From Manis javanica (Eukaryota; Chordata; Mammalia; Pholidota; Manidae), in contig NC_133164.1 of assembly GCF_040802235.1 (NCBI RefSeq), forward strand, positions 109,696,302-109,760,301: a stretch of DNA of 64,000 nucleotides, read 5' to 3'. Made by a program: the position numbers and the translations under genes. Below the pieces are notes generated by a model, which was given only the letters and a program-made list of their open reading frames with translations, searched no databases and was not told where the DNA came from. Shown here piece by piece: positions 1-12,238 of this stretch. Each line of letters opens with the position of its first letter. The first letter of the stretch is position 1.

Positions 1-175
1 GCCTCTGGTACTGCTGTGCGGGGACTTGCCAGCAGAAAGGAAACCCGTTTCCCCAGCCCAGCTGCGAGTCGTTCTAGGTGGAACAGGGGATTAGAACACT
101 CGAACTACTAGAATTCTGCTAGCAGTAAGGAGTCTGCCAACTAAGAGTCCAACTAATGTATTTATCCAGTTTAGT

Positions 176-330
176 AGACTTCATTCATTCATTGAGCAAA
201 TAGTTACAGAGCACCTGCTGCACACCAGGCACTGACACAGATGCTGGGGACACAACCACGAATAAAACATGGGCTCTGGCCTCCTGCAGCTCCCATTTTA
301 GTGAGAAGAGACAGACAGTAAACCACTAAA
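176..330 (-). repeat. LINE-2 3' end fragment
   Basis: The plus strand reads TTCATTCATTCATTGAGCA, then 'gcacctgctgcacaccaggcac', 'gatgctggggacacaa' and 'agagacagacagtaaac'. This is the well-known reverse complement of the L2 3' tail. It is an old, diverged, non-coding LINE fragment. The ORF overlapping it is incidental. Confidence 0.7.
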
Positions 331-1424
331 TAAGGAAGAATAGAAAGAAAGAAGGAATGGAGAGAGGGAGGGAGGAAGCAATTTCTTCTTTGCACTTACA
401 TTTATCTAAAATTAAAAGCCAGAGTCATATGTTACAATGACTAGGAGACCTAAATGACAAAAAGCCAGACCTGCAAAGATCTAATAGCATATGAGTAATT
501 GCCTCATATTTCATAGAATCATGTACTTTTCTTACTGAAAAGGACCTTAGTGATCAAACCCAAAATTCTTAATTTATGAAACAAGCTCAGGAAAGTAATA
601 TGATGTCTCAAAGACAACTGAAAATAAGTTCAGATTCTCTACACAAGGAATTCCCTGTTTATTTGCTGGAAAGTCTAAATAGACATATGATAATTATCCA
701 GCAAATACGTACTGATCAAGTACTTTCTTTTTTGAGCACTGTGATGGCTGCTCCCCAGAAATGTAACTCTTTACAGAGAAAATGAGAAACATACAAATGA
801 GGTAAGCGGAGATCCATCCTGTGCTAACAGGGGCCTGGCTGTCTGGCACAAAGTAACAAGGATAAAGGAAAAGGAGAAAGATTCACATGAGCTGGATTCT
901 CCCCGGAATGCTGATTGGAGGAGATGAAATGAGAAGGATTTTGATAACCAAAAAAAGGCAAGAGGACGATCCAAACAAGGGAAACACATTTGAAATGGTA
1001 CAAGACAGAGGAGGAGCCGGGGAGAGAAGAGCCCGAGCAAACTAGGGAGGCAGACGGGAGGGACACCGAGCCAGCAGAAGTCTAGATGCTGGAGCCTCAA
1101 ATACAAGCCAGAGGATGTGGGAGAAAAGGAGTCGCAAAGAATATAAATACACCACCAGGATTGCCCCTTAAAATGGTCTTCCTATCATTCTCACCCCCTC
1201 TCCCCAAGCATCTGAATTTAGGGTGAATTTAGGGTGACAGTTCTAGAAGGCTCAGAAAACTGAACATTTTCAGTACCTGCAACCTCCCAACTCGCAGAGA
1301 CTCTGACATCTGACGCAACTCCAGCTCATCCTGATCTTTTCTCCTCTTCCCCTTGGCCTTTCCTCCACAACAGGCACTGCACAGGTACTCTACACACACC
1401 AGCTCAAACTAATAATCACTTATC
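331..1424. other. Unassigned non-coding stretch
   Basis: No gene is supported. Around 520-640 the wording 'catagaatcatg...aaaggaccttagtgatcaaacc' resembles the CR1/L3-type 'agaatcatagaa...ggaccttagagatcatc' segment or a related SINE, but only weakly. The rest is purine-rich single-copy-looking sequence. Short ORFs here show no recognisable protein. Confidence 0.5.
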
Positions 1425-1645
1425 CAATCATTTATTCAGCACTTAGAGGGTACCTCCCATATGCTAGGCATGATGCCAAGCACTTTACAAAGAATACCTC
1501 ATTTCATTCTCATAATAACCCTATAAGACACATACTACTAATTATAATATTTAGCCAGCAGACTGAATCTCAGACAGGTCAAATAATTTGTCTGAGGTCA
1601 CACAGCTGGAAGACAGTGGAGCTAGGATTTTAATCCAGGCCTTTG
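1425..1645 (-). repeat. MIR SINE, antisense
   Basis: The order of landmarks is that of a reverse-complemented MIR: 'catttattcagcacttagagg', 'tatgctaggcatgatgccaagcactttaca', 'cctcatttcattctcataataaccctataag', then 'gaggtcacacagctgg' and 'gctaggattttaatccaggcc'. It is nearly full length apart from its 5' end. Confidence 0.75.
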
Positions 1646-1985
1646 AACACAATAACCTAGTACTTCCCAATTTTTATTACAAAAACAATCAAGTACAAAA
1701 TTGTGTAAAAAGAAAAAATAAGCTTTGCCTCCTTCATAATTTAGCTCCATCTGGCCCTACCTGTCTGGACTCTGGAAGAATTTTGACTGTCTTCAAAATT
1801 ATTTTTAGTCCTTGGCCAAATTTCCCAGATGAAGCTCTACTATGGGTGACTGGTACCAGCATTTATTCTTATAAGCGATTACTTACTCCTTAATCCAAGA
1901 AATACAGAATTTACTAGGCCTTTGAACTTCCCAGATGGTATGGTACCATCATACATTTGGAGGCAAAAAAAAAGAATTAAAAGAC
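1646..1985. other. Unassigned non-coding stretch
   Basis: No gene or named repeat is recognised. The open frame that crosses from the MIR into this stretch has repeat-derived and low-information content and looks incidental. Confidence 0.45.
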
Positions 1986-1989
1986 AGAA

Positions 1990-3750
1990 GTAGTCCAAAC
2001 AGGATGAGACATGAGCAGGCTCAGAGCACGTGCAGGCTGCAAAGTAAATGACACAGACTTTCCTACATGTGCTCCAGTACTGCTGCCCAGCACCTCCCCT
2101 ACTCCTAGAGATGCATGGGGGAGGCTCTGGACCACGTGATGCAGGAGGGAAAGGACTAAGCTGCCGCTATACTGCCCACTCAGAGGTGGCCCAGAAGTCA
2201 GCAATGTTTCCACAGGGCAGCACTTCAAGTAACACACTGGTCTTCTACTTCGTGCAGAAAGATAAGTGGTTGGAGACTAGAATATATATTAACTCATGGA
2301 CAATGGCCTAGCTGGTTAGTCAGGGCCTGGAAGAAGATAATTTGGAAGGTTGGGAGACGGAGGTTTAGGAAGAGGCACTGGACGACCTGTGGGAGAGGGC
2401 ACGAACCAGGACCATCTCTGCACTACATGTCAGCTCTCACCAGAGAGCACCTCTGATGGAAGACATCAAACCGCCACACTGACAGAGTAAGTCGGCCTGT
2501 CTTTGTCATCAGCCACCCCAGTGCTGGAACAATGTACGGATGAACATAGCTGTGATCACAGGGATAAAGCCTATGCATGAACACACAACACAGGTGCCCA
2601 CTAACTGAGTGCCAGCACCAAGGAGCCCCAAATACACATGTGGCACCATCCCTCAAAGAGATCGACCAGCCACTTGGTGGCAAGTCATCTACATTGGCAG
2701 GGGTTCATCTTGGATAGGATCGATACCTAGTCCAAGTACGTGTTGGCATTTCCTGCCCACAGGCCTGGACAGCATCACTATCCAAAGAGTTATGGGAGTG
2801 ACTGATCCACCAACATTATGTTCCACAAAACACTACCTCAGACCAAGTGACCCACTTTACGACAGGGGTGCTGTGGCAGCAGGCATGTGATATGAGAATT
2901 ACTGGTCCTGTCACCTACTGTGCTACTGAGAAGACTGTGGCCTGGAAGAGCAGCAGCCTGGCTTCTTAATGACACAGCTGAGGGGCCATCTTGGAGATGA
3001 TACCCTGTAAGGATGGCTCTCTACCCCTCAAAGCTCAATATATTCTCTAAGTGACCAGCATATGGTTCTGTATCCCCATTATGCAAAATAGAACCAAGAG
3101 ATGGAGCTATTGACCACTCCTGCCTCCCATAGCCCATTTCGGGTATTTATGCTTCCTACCCACACAAGTTTAGATTCTGTGGGTCTAACTGTCCTAATTC
3201 TCAAAGGAGAAATACTTCTACCTAGCACAGTAAGAGTCCCTCTGAACTTTAACCTACAGCTGCAAGCCAATTACTTTCGGATCCCCACACCAAGAGACCG
3301 GCAATAGAGCAAAGGAGAAAGCCATACTGGCAAGGGTACCTGACCCTGGGCCAAGGGAGGAGCCACATTGTGCCTCACAGCAGAAGTAGGGAAGAGTGTG
3401 TTTGGCAATTAGGTGGTCCACTGTGGAGTCTCTCGATGCCCCCAAGCTTACCATTTAATGGTAAATTGATAAGAACAGCAGCCATTACCCAGGGAGGGCA
3501 CAGTAACCAGGGACTAGGCCCTCTGGGAGACAAACCATCAAGAGCAGCAGAGGGGCAAGGCTTGTTTTGTTGAGGGGAATTTTGAATGAATGGTAAAGAA
3601 GGGCAATAAGGAATATCAGTTACAACCTTGAGAAAAACTGTAGTAGCAAGAGCTGTAGTATTGCCTATTCAACCTTCATTTTTAAGTTCCCAGGATATAA
3701 GCCCAACCAAAATTCAACAGATGATCCTGGACAGAGTGAGCTTATTATAA
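1990..3750 (+). mobile_element. Decayed ERVL-class endogenous retrovirus, internal pol remnant
   Basis: The sequence carries wording characteristic of ERVL internal regions. An RNase H-side segment, 'attaactcatggacaatgg' followed by 'ctagctggttagtcagggcctgg', lies at about 2288-2331. An integrase-side segment encoding RPATWWQVIYIG lies at about 2658-2697. Further downstream, 'ccaagtgacccactttacgac' continues the same element. Stops and frame changes interrupt the reading throughout, so no functional protein can be made. No gag or env is recognised, and the ERVL class is known to lack env. An LTR of the same superfamily follows at 3795-4300, so this looks like the 3' half of an old insertion. 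The edges are approximate. Confidence 0.65.
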
Positions 3751-3794
3751 AAAGGAAGTGGATTTAAGAAGCACATGGAATAGACTATAGAGCA

Positions 3795-4300
3795 CACTAA
3801 GGTGCTCAACCCAGATCCCCTCTTCAGGACTGACACACTCATGCCCCCACTGCTAAGAATTCTGGGTGCTGGCGGCTCACGGCTGATTTCCTCACTGGGA
3901 ACTGCTCTCAGCTGCAGGGCTCTGCCTCATCCGGTATGATGGCCCCTCCTATGGGACTACTTAGGGTCAGAGACTGGCTTTTGAAGGAATACAAAGATCT
4001 GGCCCCTATGCCTCAATATAGGATTACTCTGAAGGACTAGTCCAGCTCCAGAGCTCCCTGTGGAATTAGCTGAGGCCCCCATTAGCACAGAAGTTCAGGT
4101 GGGTTTCTCCCTTTACCCAATCCTGCTTTCTGCACTACCTTACAGATGTCTTTCCTGAATACATAAGCAATAAACTTTCTGCAGGAAAATCTGTGTCCAA
4201 ATTTATTTCCAAGTGTCCAATCCAAGATAGTCACGCTTACACACATCACAATATGGCCTAGGCAGACTGCTCCAGAATGGCCAGCATAGCAAGTTTCTTG
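3795..4300 (+). mobile_element. LTR16-type (ERVL) 3' LTR
   Basis: Recognisable LTR16-like landmarks are 'ggactagtccagctccagag' with 'ggaattagctgaggccccc' (about 4035-4080), then 'cccaatcctgctttctgcac' and a polyadenylation-type 'aataaactttctgc' near 4169. It follows the ERVL pol remnant in the same orientation, consistent with the 3' LTR of that provirus. The subfamily is assigned from memory of the consensus wording and the boundaries are approximate. Confidence 0.55.
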
Positions 4301-4579
4301 GCTTGGCTCCATCTCCTTAAGTAAGTTTTCCATTTAATCATATCGACCTGCCCTCCTAAAATCTGGGTGGGTAATCCTCCCTCCATGTCTCATTCTGAAT
4401 CTATGAGGCTACACAGGTTATTGAATAAACCCATTGCAACATATCCTACCTCTTTCACTACAAAGCATTGGACTATAGACACAGATAAAAATATAAATGA
4501 AGTAAAAGATAGTACATTAAGGACATTAAACATCAGAAGGTTCACATGCTGGTATCAGTGTAGACTAGCCTGTTAGAAA

Positions 4580-4800
4580 GGGTTAAGAAGACTAGGTCAG
4601 ATGATTCTATGCAAGTCTTTTAACCTCCATGAGCCTGTTTCCTAATCCATTTCCAAAACTTGTTCTGACTACCCTCAGAACAGCCAGGAGGATCTTATCT
4701 GGAAAGATAACAGTACCTCAGGGGGTTCTTAAACTAAATGAGGTAATATGTTATGATGTGCAGTACATAGGAAACACTCCATACATGGCTTGAATCAAGT
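4580..4800 (+). repeat. MIR SINE fragment
   Basis: The order is that of a sense MIR: 'gcaagtcttttaacctccatgagcctgtttcctaatcc', then 'acagtacctcagggggttcttaaactaaatgaggtaatatg' and 'gtacataggaaacactcc'. It is diverged and non-coding. Confidence 0.55.
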
Positions 4801-6435
4801 GAAAAGATACTTGCAAAACTACTGTGAAAACTAACATGCTACAAAAATGCTAGCAATTATGATTACTATACAATCAGTAATATTTTACATTTTCCAGTAA
4901 TATTACATAGTATGTAATATTTTACATTTTTCCAGGGGTTTAGACTTGTCTCCTTAATCAACAAAAACAGGGTCCTTCTCTTTCATTTAATTTAACTTCA
5001 AAGCAACTACACACAGTGTTTGCCACTGGAAGTGCTCAAAGTCTTTTGCCTGACTTGCAAGACAGGAGTCAGTAATACTATTTCGTGGCACCTTATGAAT
5101 ATTGGCAAGTACAAATTATCTTCTGTAATACAAATTAAAAAAAAGAGTCTTTTTTTTCATCAGACTGACAAAGGGGAGCAGAAACCACATTTCCGTAAAC
5201 CACCTGTATTTCTGTTTGTCTGAATGAATTATGCATATTTCTGATTATCTGCTACTTCAGCGTGCTGTTGTGTGTGCACCCAATCCCCTTTATATTTTAT
5301 TAAATGAGGAATGAAGAATTACATCTATCCTATGCTCAAAATTTTTAATGGAACCAAAATCCTCTGAGGATTATCTTAAATCCAAGCAATACTCTTAAGT
5401 GGAATGTGAATGTAGCCAAATAGCCGCATGGTTAGAAACCTGTCTCCTTAAAGTGATTCCATGAATTTGGATCGCTGGGTCAGGGAACACTTCAATGTTG
5501 GCATATACATTATGAGAAGACACATTGATCAAAATTCAAAAAACACTTACATAAATGCCAGATCAGAAAGATTTGGAAAAACTCAGTAAGTCAAATCCAT
5601 CCCATTTACTCTTATCTTTAAACAGCCCTAAACTCCTTTCCTATGAGTAAGACTAACTTCTTTCCTTACCCTTCATCTCCTTCTCCATATCTGTGTTAGT
5701 ACCCCCAGGCTACAAATCAGCCAAACAGCTTCTTTTCTAGAGTCACTTCAGTATTTATTTCCCACTTATGCCTTCCGAATACACATTAATTTCTAGAACC
5801 CAGCTCCATTAGTGCAAACAGTTGTGATACTATATAACAATTACCAAAGACACTGAGAAGCATTTGGCATTTGAATAAAGGTCTCCATTTCACAGAGAAA
5901 ACATACTGCAGAATTTTAAAAATTCATTCCTATTATACGATGTTGTTTCTTCAAATTAATGATCTACATTGATATCACAATGAAAGACTTGTAAGATTCA
6001 CTCATACATAACAAAGGTAAGACACTGATTCCCATAAATCACAGCAGCCATGTCTCAAAAATCGGCTTTTGTACAATACCTGAAAACATATCTGCTGGGC
6101 TCCATTCCCTTAGGTGCTGCTCTGTGCCACAACAGTGTGATTGAAGCATTGGTGCTGAAATCCCAACGGAGGATTGTACGTGCCTTTTCAGCATGGCATC
6201 TCTTTTTTCACAAGGTCTTCGGTGGCTGAACTTACAGAAATAAGAAGATACGGAAATTTCAGGTGTCAAGGCAGGCCAAGGAAAGACTCATTTTTTAGCA
6301 AAAAGTTCAGAAACCATCAGCCCTTCAGATCATACCATGTAGATGGTCACTTTTTTATCAAGCATATTTTGCACTAATTTTTAAATGTTTATATATTGAC
6401 CGAATTAATGAATAGAACAAAAAAAGAGAGAGAAA
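4801..6435. other. Unassigned AT-rich non-coding stretch
   Basis: No gene is supported. The local TAATATTTTACATTTT duplication (about 4878-4930) is a short imperfect tandem repeat. Short ORFs around 5020-5223 and 6039-6377 have no recognisable domain, no splice context and ordinary base composition. Confidence 0.5.
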
Positions 6436-6439
6436 TGCC

Positions 6440-6890
6440 CAGGGAGCAGACATATTTCTAGTTCTGTCCCTAACCAATAAGCTCTGTGCCCTTTGACACA
6501 TGACTTAGCCTTTCTGTATCTGATGCACATTATTTGTGAAATGGGGATACTTACATCTTACTTCTTACTGCAGGAGACTAGGAGGGAATATAATCCTCTC
6601 ATTTTATAGATGAAAAGAGACACTTAGTTAAGTGGCTTAATGGCATAGAGCTGGTAAAAAAGGCAGGGCTAGAACCTAGGACTCTAGGCTCAAATCTCCA
6701 CCTAGTCTTCTGATTTGTTCCCATACAATAACTAAAATCCTAGGAAATAAGTTGGGTATTATAGTCCTTTCTGACAGAAAGATAAAAGTGAGGCATGAAG
6801 AAGTCATGTGGTTCATTCATGGCAGAACTTTGACTAGAATCCAGGCATCCTAATGTCTCAGTCTTTCTACTGTATCAAGTTAAAGGACTC
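6440..6890. repeat. Cluster of three MIR fragments in both orientations
   Basis: A sense MIR piece (about 6440-6580) contains 'gctctgtgccctttgacacatgacttagcctttctg' and 'gtgaaatggggatac'. An antisense piece (about 6590-6720) contains 'ttttatagatgaaaagagacacttagttaagtggc' and 'gcagggctagaacctagg'. A second antisense piece (about 6775-6890) contains 'gtggttcattcatggcagaactttgactagaatccaggc'. All are old and non-coding. Confidence 0.6.
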
Positions 6891-6989
6891 TAACTTTATA
6901 TCTTTTTTTCTGATTGAAAAATAAATATAAAATTTCCCCAAATAGGTATTTTTAGATATAGCAAATGTGCTAGAAGGCCCACTCTGAAT

Positions 6990-8038
6990 CCTATTTCACA
7001 GGTTTCTTCTTTTATTATTTTAGTCCTTCTCTTTACTTGAGCTTAATTTCCCGTTATTTTTCTGCTATCTTGACGTGGTTATTTAGATCACTTATTTTCA
7101 GTCTTTCTTCCTTAAGATTTGCATTTTGTTATAAATTTATCTCTAAGTATATTAGTTGCACTAGCCCAAGTTTTAATAAATTGTATTTCCATTAACATCC
7201 TCAATTTAAAATATTCTGTAATTTCTTCTCTGATCCAAGGTTATTTAAAAGCATTTAATTCCAAAACTTTGGAGAATTTTCTAATCACCTTTTTATAACT
7301 GATTTCAGGCTTAAATTCTCTGTGGTCAGAGAAGATATTCTGAATGATTAAAATTCCAAAATCTGTTGAGATTTGACTTTGGTCTCCGAATACATTTAAT
7401 TTTGGTAAATATTCCATGTGTACTTGAAAATAAGATGCATTCTTGTTATTATTGAGCGCAGGAACCTATGTGTGTCAATTAAGTCAAGTTCGTTTAACAT
7501 GTTGTTTAGATTTTCCATAGGCTTTCTATTTTCTGGTTTTCGTTTTTTTGTCCGTCTACACTATTGATAGCAACATGTTAAAGTTTCGCACTGTCATTGT
7601 GTATTTATCTGTTTTTCCTCTTTATTCTGTAACTTTCACTTTTTAATTTAAAGCTATGTTAGATGAATATAAATTCATAATTGTTTTACATTCCTACTGG
7701 ACTGACCATTTTGTCATCATAAGATTCTGCTTATCCATTTAATACTTTTCCCGGAAGTCTAGTTTAATATTAGTTATACATTTTTTAATCCTTTTTCTTT
7801 CAATTTTCTGTCTTTATGTTTAAGATGTATTTCTTCTAAGTAACACATAATTACTTTTTGTCATCCATATTATTTGTTTACTTCTTGTTCCACCTGTTTT
7901 ATCTTCCCTCTTCACTTTCTTTGTCTTATTTTAAACAAGTATTTCTTATTATCCAGTATTCTATGTTAGACTGTTAGTTATACATTTTTGTAGTGATCAG
8001 TTTAAGGAATACAAACAGTATTCCTGACTTATTACAAT
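6990..8038 (-). repeat. Old L1-type LINE fragment, antisense
   Basis: This T-rich sequence contains landmarks of a common reverse-complemented old L1: 'ctctgtggtcagagaagatattctgaatgatt', 'atattccatgtgtacttga' and 'cttttgtccgtctac'. The same element appears to resume after the LTR at 8040-8430, so it is interrupted by that LTR. No intact ORF is present. Confidence 0.55.
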
Positions 8039-8039
8039 C

Positions 8040-8430
8040 TGTGATGGTTAGTTTTATGTGTCAACTTGACTAGGCTATTGTGCCGAGTTATCCCATCGAA
8101 CACTGAATCTAGGTATTGCTGCAAAAGTATTCTGGGTTAACATCTACAATCACTTAAAGTTAATTTTAAGGGAAAGAGATTATTCTGACAATGTGGGTGA
8201 GCCTCATCAGATCACTTGAAAGGCCTTAAGAGCAAAACGGGTTACCCTGAAGAAATTCTGCTTCAAGACTACATCAGCAATTGTCTGAGAGTTTTCAGCC
8301 TGCCAGCCTGCTCTACAAATTTCAAACTTTCCAGCCCCTACAATCACATAAGCCAGTTCCTTGAAATAAATATGACTGATTTGACACACAATCAAAATAA
8401 CAGTACTTTCCCTACTTTCCAAGAAAAGTT
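8040..8430 (+). mobile_element. MLT2-type solo LTR (ERVL), sense
   Basis: It begins with the diagnostic TGTGATGGTTAGTTTTATGT and 'gtcaacttgactaggc'. It continues with 'attctgggttaacatc', 'atgtgggtgagcctcatcagatcacttgaaaggcc' and 'cagcccctacaatcacataagccagttccttgaaataaa', the usual order of MLT2 LTRs. No internal proviral sequence is attached. It splits the antisense L1 at 6990-9250. The short ORFs on both strands here are LTR sequence, not genes. Confidence 0.7.
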
Positions 8431-8449
8431 ATGGAATTAGAAGTTTAAC

Positions 8450-9250
8450 TCAACATACCTATCCATGTCCCATCTATTATTTCATCATGTATTTTAATTC
8501 TGTATTTTTAATACCCCAAAATATATTGTATTTGTATAGTCAGTGTTCACTTAGATTTTCTCACATATGTATTCTATCCAATGTCCTTCACTCTTCCCTA
8601 CATGTCTGTGTTTCCATACAGGCTTGTTCTCCTTCTGCCTAAAGAATTCCCTAAGTCTGCTAGCAACAAATCCTTTCAATTTTGTTTATCTGGAAATGTC
8701 TTTATTTTGCCTTTATTAATTAAAGGATATTTTCATTAGGTATAAAATTCTAGGTAAGTCCCCCCACCTCACCCCCAGCATCTTAAAGATGTTATTCCAT
8801 TGCCTCTGGCTTCCAACGTACTGTTCAGCTAATCGAATTTTGGATTCTTTGAAAGTAATGCACTGTCTTTTTTTTCCCAGACTTCCTTTAAGATTTTTTT
8901 AGGAACATTTTTTAAGAGTTTTCTTTGTATTCATCCTTTTTGATGCTCAGAGAACTTCTGAACTGTGAGTTCAGGTATTTCACCTATTTTGAAAAATTCT
9001 TGGCCATTTTCTCTTCAAATATTGCTTCTACCCCATTTTTTCCTTCCTGTTATTCTGGAAGTCCAATTTCATATATGGCAGGCCTTTTCACTGAGTTATA
9101 TAAATTTCTTATACTCTTTTCTGTGTTTCTGTCTTTTTTTCCCCTTGTATGCTTTAACCTATATGTTTGCTACTCACCATCTTTTCGGTTCCTCAAAAAG
9201 GTACTTGGACTTGTACCACCACCCAGCAATAACGAGACAGCCCTCTTAAC
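8450..9250 (-). repeat. Old L1-type LINE fragment, antisense, continued
   Basis: Wording such as 'ctggaaatgtctttattttgcc', 'gatgttattccattgcctctggcttcc' and 'ttcttggccattttctcttcaaatattgcttct' matches the reverse complement of old mammalian L1 5'/ORF1-side sequence. The open frames of 94-114 codons here arise from the T-rich antisense strand and are not genes. Confidence 0.55.
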
Positions 9251-9254
9251 CCTT

Positions 9255-10498
9255 CCCTGTGTAAAGTAGAGAAGCCAGCTAAAACAGAATGTTTAAAGAA
9301 GACCCAGAGTCCCATAACATAACACTCAAAATGTCCATGTTTCCAGGGAAAGTCACTTATAAAATAAATCAGTATGAATAAACAAAGAAAATCAACAGAA
9401 ACCAACACTGAGTTGACAAAGATGTTAGAATATTCTGACATATTTTAAAGCATTCATCGTAAATATCCTTCCTTAGCAATTAAAAACATACTTAAAACAA
9501 ATGAAATATTCTCAGCAAAAACAAAATATAAATAAGAACCAAGTGGAAATTGTAGAAATGAGAAATAAGGTAACCAAAAAAAGTTTTTTATTTAATGGAT
9601 GGGTCAACAGCAAAACAGAAGGAGTAGAAAAATCAGTGAAGCAGATGACAGAACAATAGAAACTATCCAGCTTGAAAAACAAAAGTAAAGTAGACTAGAA
9701 AAATAATACAGCCTCGGGGACTTGTGGTACTATACCGAAAAGAGCTGACATTCATGTAATTAGAGTCCCAGGAGAGAAGAGGACAAACTGTGAAAAAGTA
9801 TGTGAAGAAATAATGGCAATGCTGGAAACCTAATATACAACATAGTGATTGTAGCTAAAAATATTTGTACTATATACTTGAAATTTGCTACAAGAGTTAA
9901 TATTTAGTGTTCCCATCACACACATATACACACAAACACACACACAAATGGTAACTATGGGAAGTGACGGACATGTTAATTCATTTCACTATTACATATT
10001 CATATATGTGTATGTGTATATATATGCACTTCACAATGTGTGTGTATATATATATACATATACACATATATATCAAAATATCATATTGTATATCTTAAGA
10101 ATATACAATTTCTACTTGTCAAAAATAAATAAATAAAAATATAAAAGAATAATGAAAACTTCCAAAATTGGGTAAAAGACATATACCTAAAGAATAAGAA
10201 AGAGTAATATAACTCAAAGAAACCCATAACAAGAATTTTAATCACTTCAAAAAATACACAGGAAGGAAGGAAAAAGAAAACAGAGGGAACAGAGAGAACA
10301 GAAATCTCTTCCAGAATGAGTAAAAACTTACCAGTTCATTTTTCAAAGCTAGTATTATCTTAATACCAAAACCAGACAAAAACAATATGAAATATAAACC
10401 TTGGACCAACATCCCTCATGGGCATAGATGCAAAAATCCTTACCAAAACATTAGTAAATAGAATTCAGCAGATTGTAAAAGGAATTATATACATGACT
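9255..10498 (+). repeat. Old L1 fragment, sense, upstream part
   Basis: A-rich sense-oriented LINE sequence. The last part is clearly L1 ORF2: 'caacatccctcatgggcatagatgcaaaaatcc' and 'aacattagtaaatagaattcagcag'. It stops at 'acatgac' (10491-10497), where an MLT2 LTR begins. The L1 text resumes at about 12244 with 'caagtggaatatattcca'. It is heavily mutated and non-coding. Confidence 0.6.
9912..10090. repeat. CA/TG and TA-rich microsatellite block
   Basis: Interrupted 'acacacatatacacacaaacacacacacaa' near 9917-9946 is followed after about 60 bp by mixed TATG/TGTA/TATA runs (10000-10080). It is simple-sequence DNA inside the LINE fragment. Confidence 0.8.
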
Positions 10499-10499
10499 A

Positions 10500-11010
10500 T
10501 GTTAGAGTTGCCCCAGAGAAACAGAACCAATAGGATATACGTAAGTATATAACAGGAGTTTATTATAGAAACTGGCTTATGTGTTTATGAAGACTGACTA
10601 ATCCCACCAATCTACCATCTTCAAGCTGTAGAAATAGGAAAACTACAATTTGGTCCGAGTCTGAAGTCCTGAGAATTGGGGTGGGGTGGCAGGGGGTGGG
10701 AGGGAGCCATTGGTATAAGTCTGAAAACCTAGGAATACCAGCGTCTGATGGCAGGAGAAGATGAATGTCTCAACTCAAGCACAGAGAGAGTGAATTTGCC
10801 CTTACTCTGTCTTTTTGTTCTATTTGGCCCTCAATGGTTTGCATGATGCCTACCCATATTTCAGAGGGTTATCTACTTCACTCAGTTCATTAATTCAAAT
10901 GCTAATCTCTTCCAGAAACACTCTCACAGACACACCCAGGAATTATGTTTTTTCAGTGATCTGGACATCTCTTAGCACAGTCAGAGTGACACATAAAACT
11001 AATCATCACA
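10500..11010 (-). mobile_element. MLT2-type solo LTR (ERVL), antisense
   Basis: The left edge reads 'tgttagagttgccccagagaaacagaaccaatagga', and the right edge ends in ACATAAAACTAATCATCACA. The latter is the reverse complement of the MLT2 start seen at 8040. Middle landmarks, 'gtcctgagaattgggg' and 'gatggcaggagaagatgaatgtctcaactc', are in antisense order. It interrupts an older L1. Its last bases were in turn used as the target of a younger L1 insertion. Confidence 0.7.
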
Positions 11011-12222
11011 TCTCTTGGACATAAACATTAGCGACTTCTTCATGAACATATCTCCTTGGGGAAGGAAAACAAAAGAAAAAATGAACAAGTGGACTACATC
11101 AAGCTGAAAAGCTTCTGTACAGCAAAGGACACCATCAATAGAACAAAAAGGTACTCTACAGTATGGGAGAATATATTTGTCAATGACAGATCCGATAAAG
11201 GCTTGACATCCAAAATATATAAAGAGCTCATGCACCTCAACAAACAAAAAGCAAATAATCTGATTAAAAAATGGGCAGAGGAGCTGAACAGACAGTTCTC
11301 CAAAGAAGAAATTCAGATGGCCAACAGACACATGAAAAGATGCTCCACATAGCTAGTCATCAGAGAAATGCAAATTAAAACCACAATGAGGTATCACCTC
11401 ACACCAGTAAGGATGGCTACCATCCAAAAGACAAACAACAACAAATGTTGGCGAGGTTATGGAGAAAGGGGAACCCTCCTACACTGCTGGTGGGAATGTA
11501 AATGTGTTCAACCATTGTGGAAAGCAGTATGGAGGTCCTCAAAATGCTCAAAATAGACTTACCATTTGACCCAGGAATTCCACTTCTAGGAATTTACCCT
11601 AAGAATGCAGCAGCCCAGTTTTAAAAAGACAGATGCACCCCTATATTTATCACAGCACTATTTACAATAGCCAAGAAATGGAAGCAACCTAAGTGTCCAT
11701 CAGTAGATGAATGGATAAAGAAGATTGGTACATATACACAATGGAATATTATTCAGCCATAAGAAGAAAACAAATCCTACCATTTGCAACAACATGGATG
11801 GAGCTAGAGGGTATTATGCTCAGTGAAATAAGACAAGCGGAGAAAGACAAGTACCAAATGATTTCACTCATATGTGGTGTATAAGAACAAAGAAAAACTG
11901 AAGGAACAAAACAGCAGCAGAATCATAGAACCCAAGAATGAACTAACAGTTACCAAAGGGAAAGGGACTGGGGAGAATGGGAGGGAAGGGAGGGATAAGG
12001 GCAGCGAAGAAGAAAAGAGGTATTATGATTAGCATGTATAATGTGGTGGGGGGGAAGGGGAGAGCTGTGCAACACAGAGAAGACAAGTAGTAATTCTACA
12101 ACATCTTACCACGCTGATGGACAGTGACTGTAATGGGGTTTGTCGGGGGGACTTGGTGAAGGGGGGAGCCTAGTAAACATAATGTTCTTCATGTAATTGT
12201 AGATTAATGATAACAAAAAAAA
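11011..12222 (+). mobile_element. 5'-truncated L1 3' end with poly(A) and target-site duplication
   Basis: It holds the 3' end of L1 ORF2 ('gactacatcaagctgaaaagcttctg', 'gaatggataaag', 'caacatggatggagctagagg'), a G-rich 3' UTR (about 11960-12190) and an A-tract at 12214-12226. The flanks repeat AAAACTAANCATCACA at 10995-11010 and 12223-12238 with one mismatch, a classic L1 target-site duplication. The readable coding remnants and the preserved duplication make it younger than its neighbours. Stops interrupt the ORF2 remnant, so it is a dead copy. Confidence 0.85.
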
Positions 12223-12238
12223 AAAACTAAGCATCACA

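Noticed and set aside
2609-2890. 93-codon frame with a TWWQV-type motif that looks protein-like
   Set aside because: It is a broken piece of ERVL pol, not an independent or functional gene. It is annotated as part of the element.
11056-11352. 98-codon frame similar to a conserved protein
   Set aside because: It is the L1 ORF2 C-terminal region of the 5'-truncated L1 at 11011-12222.
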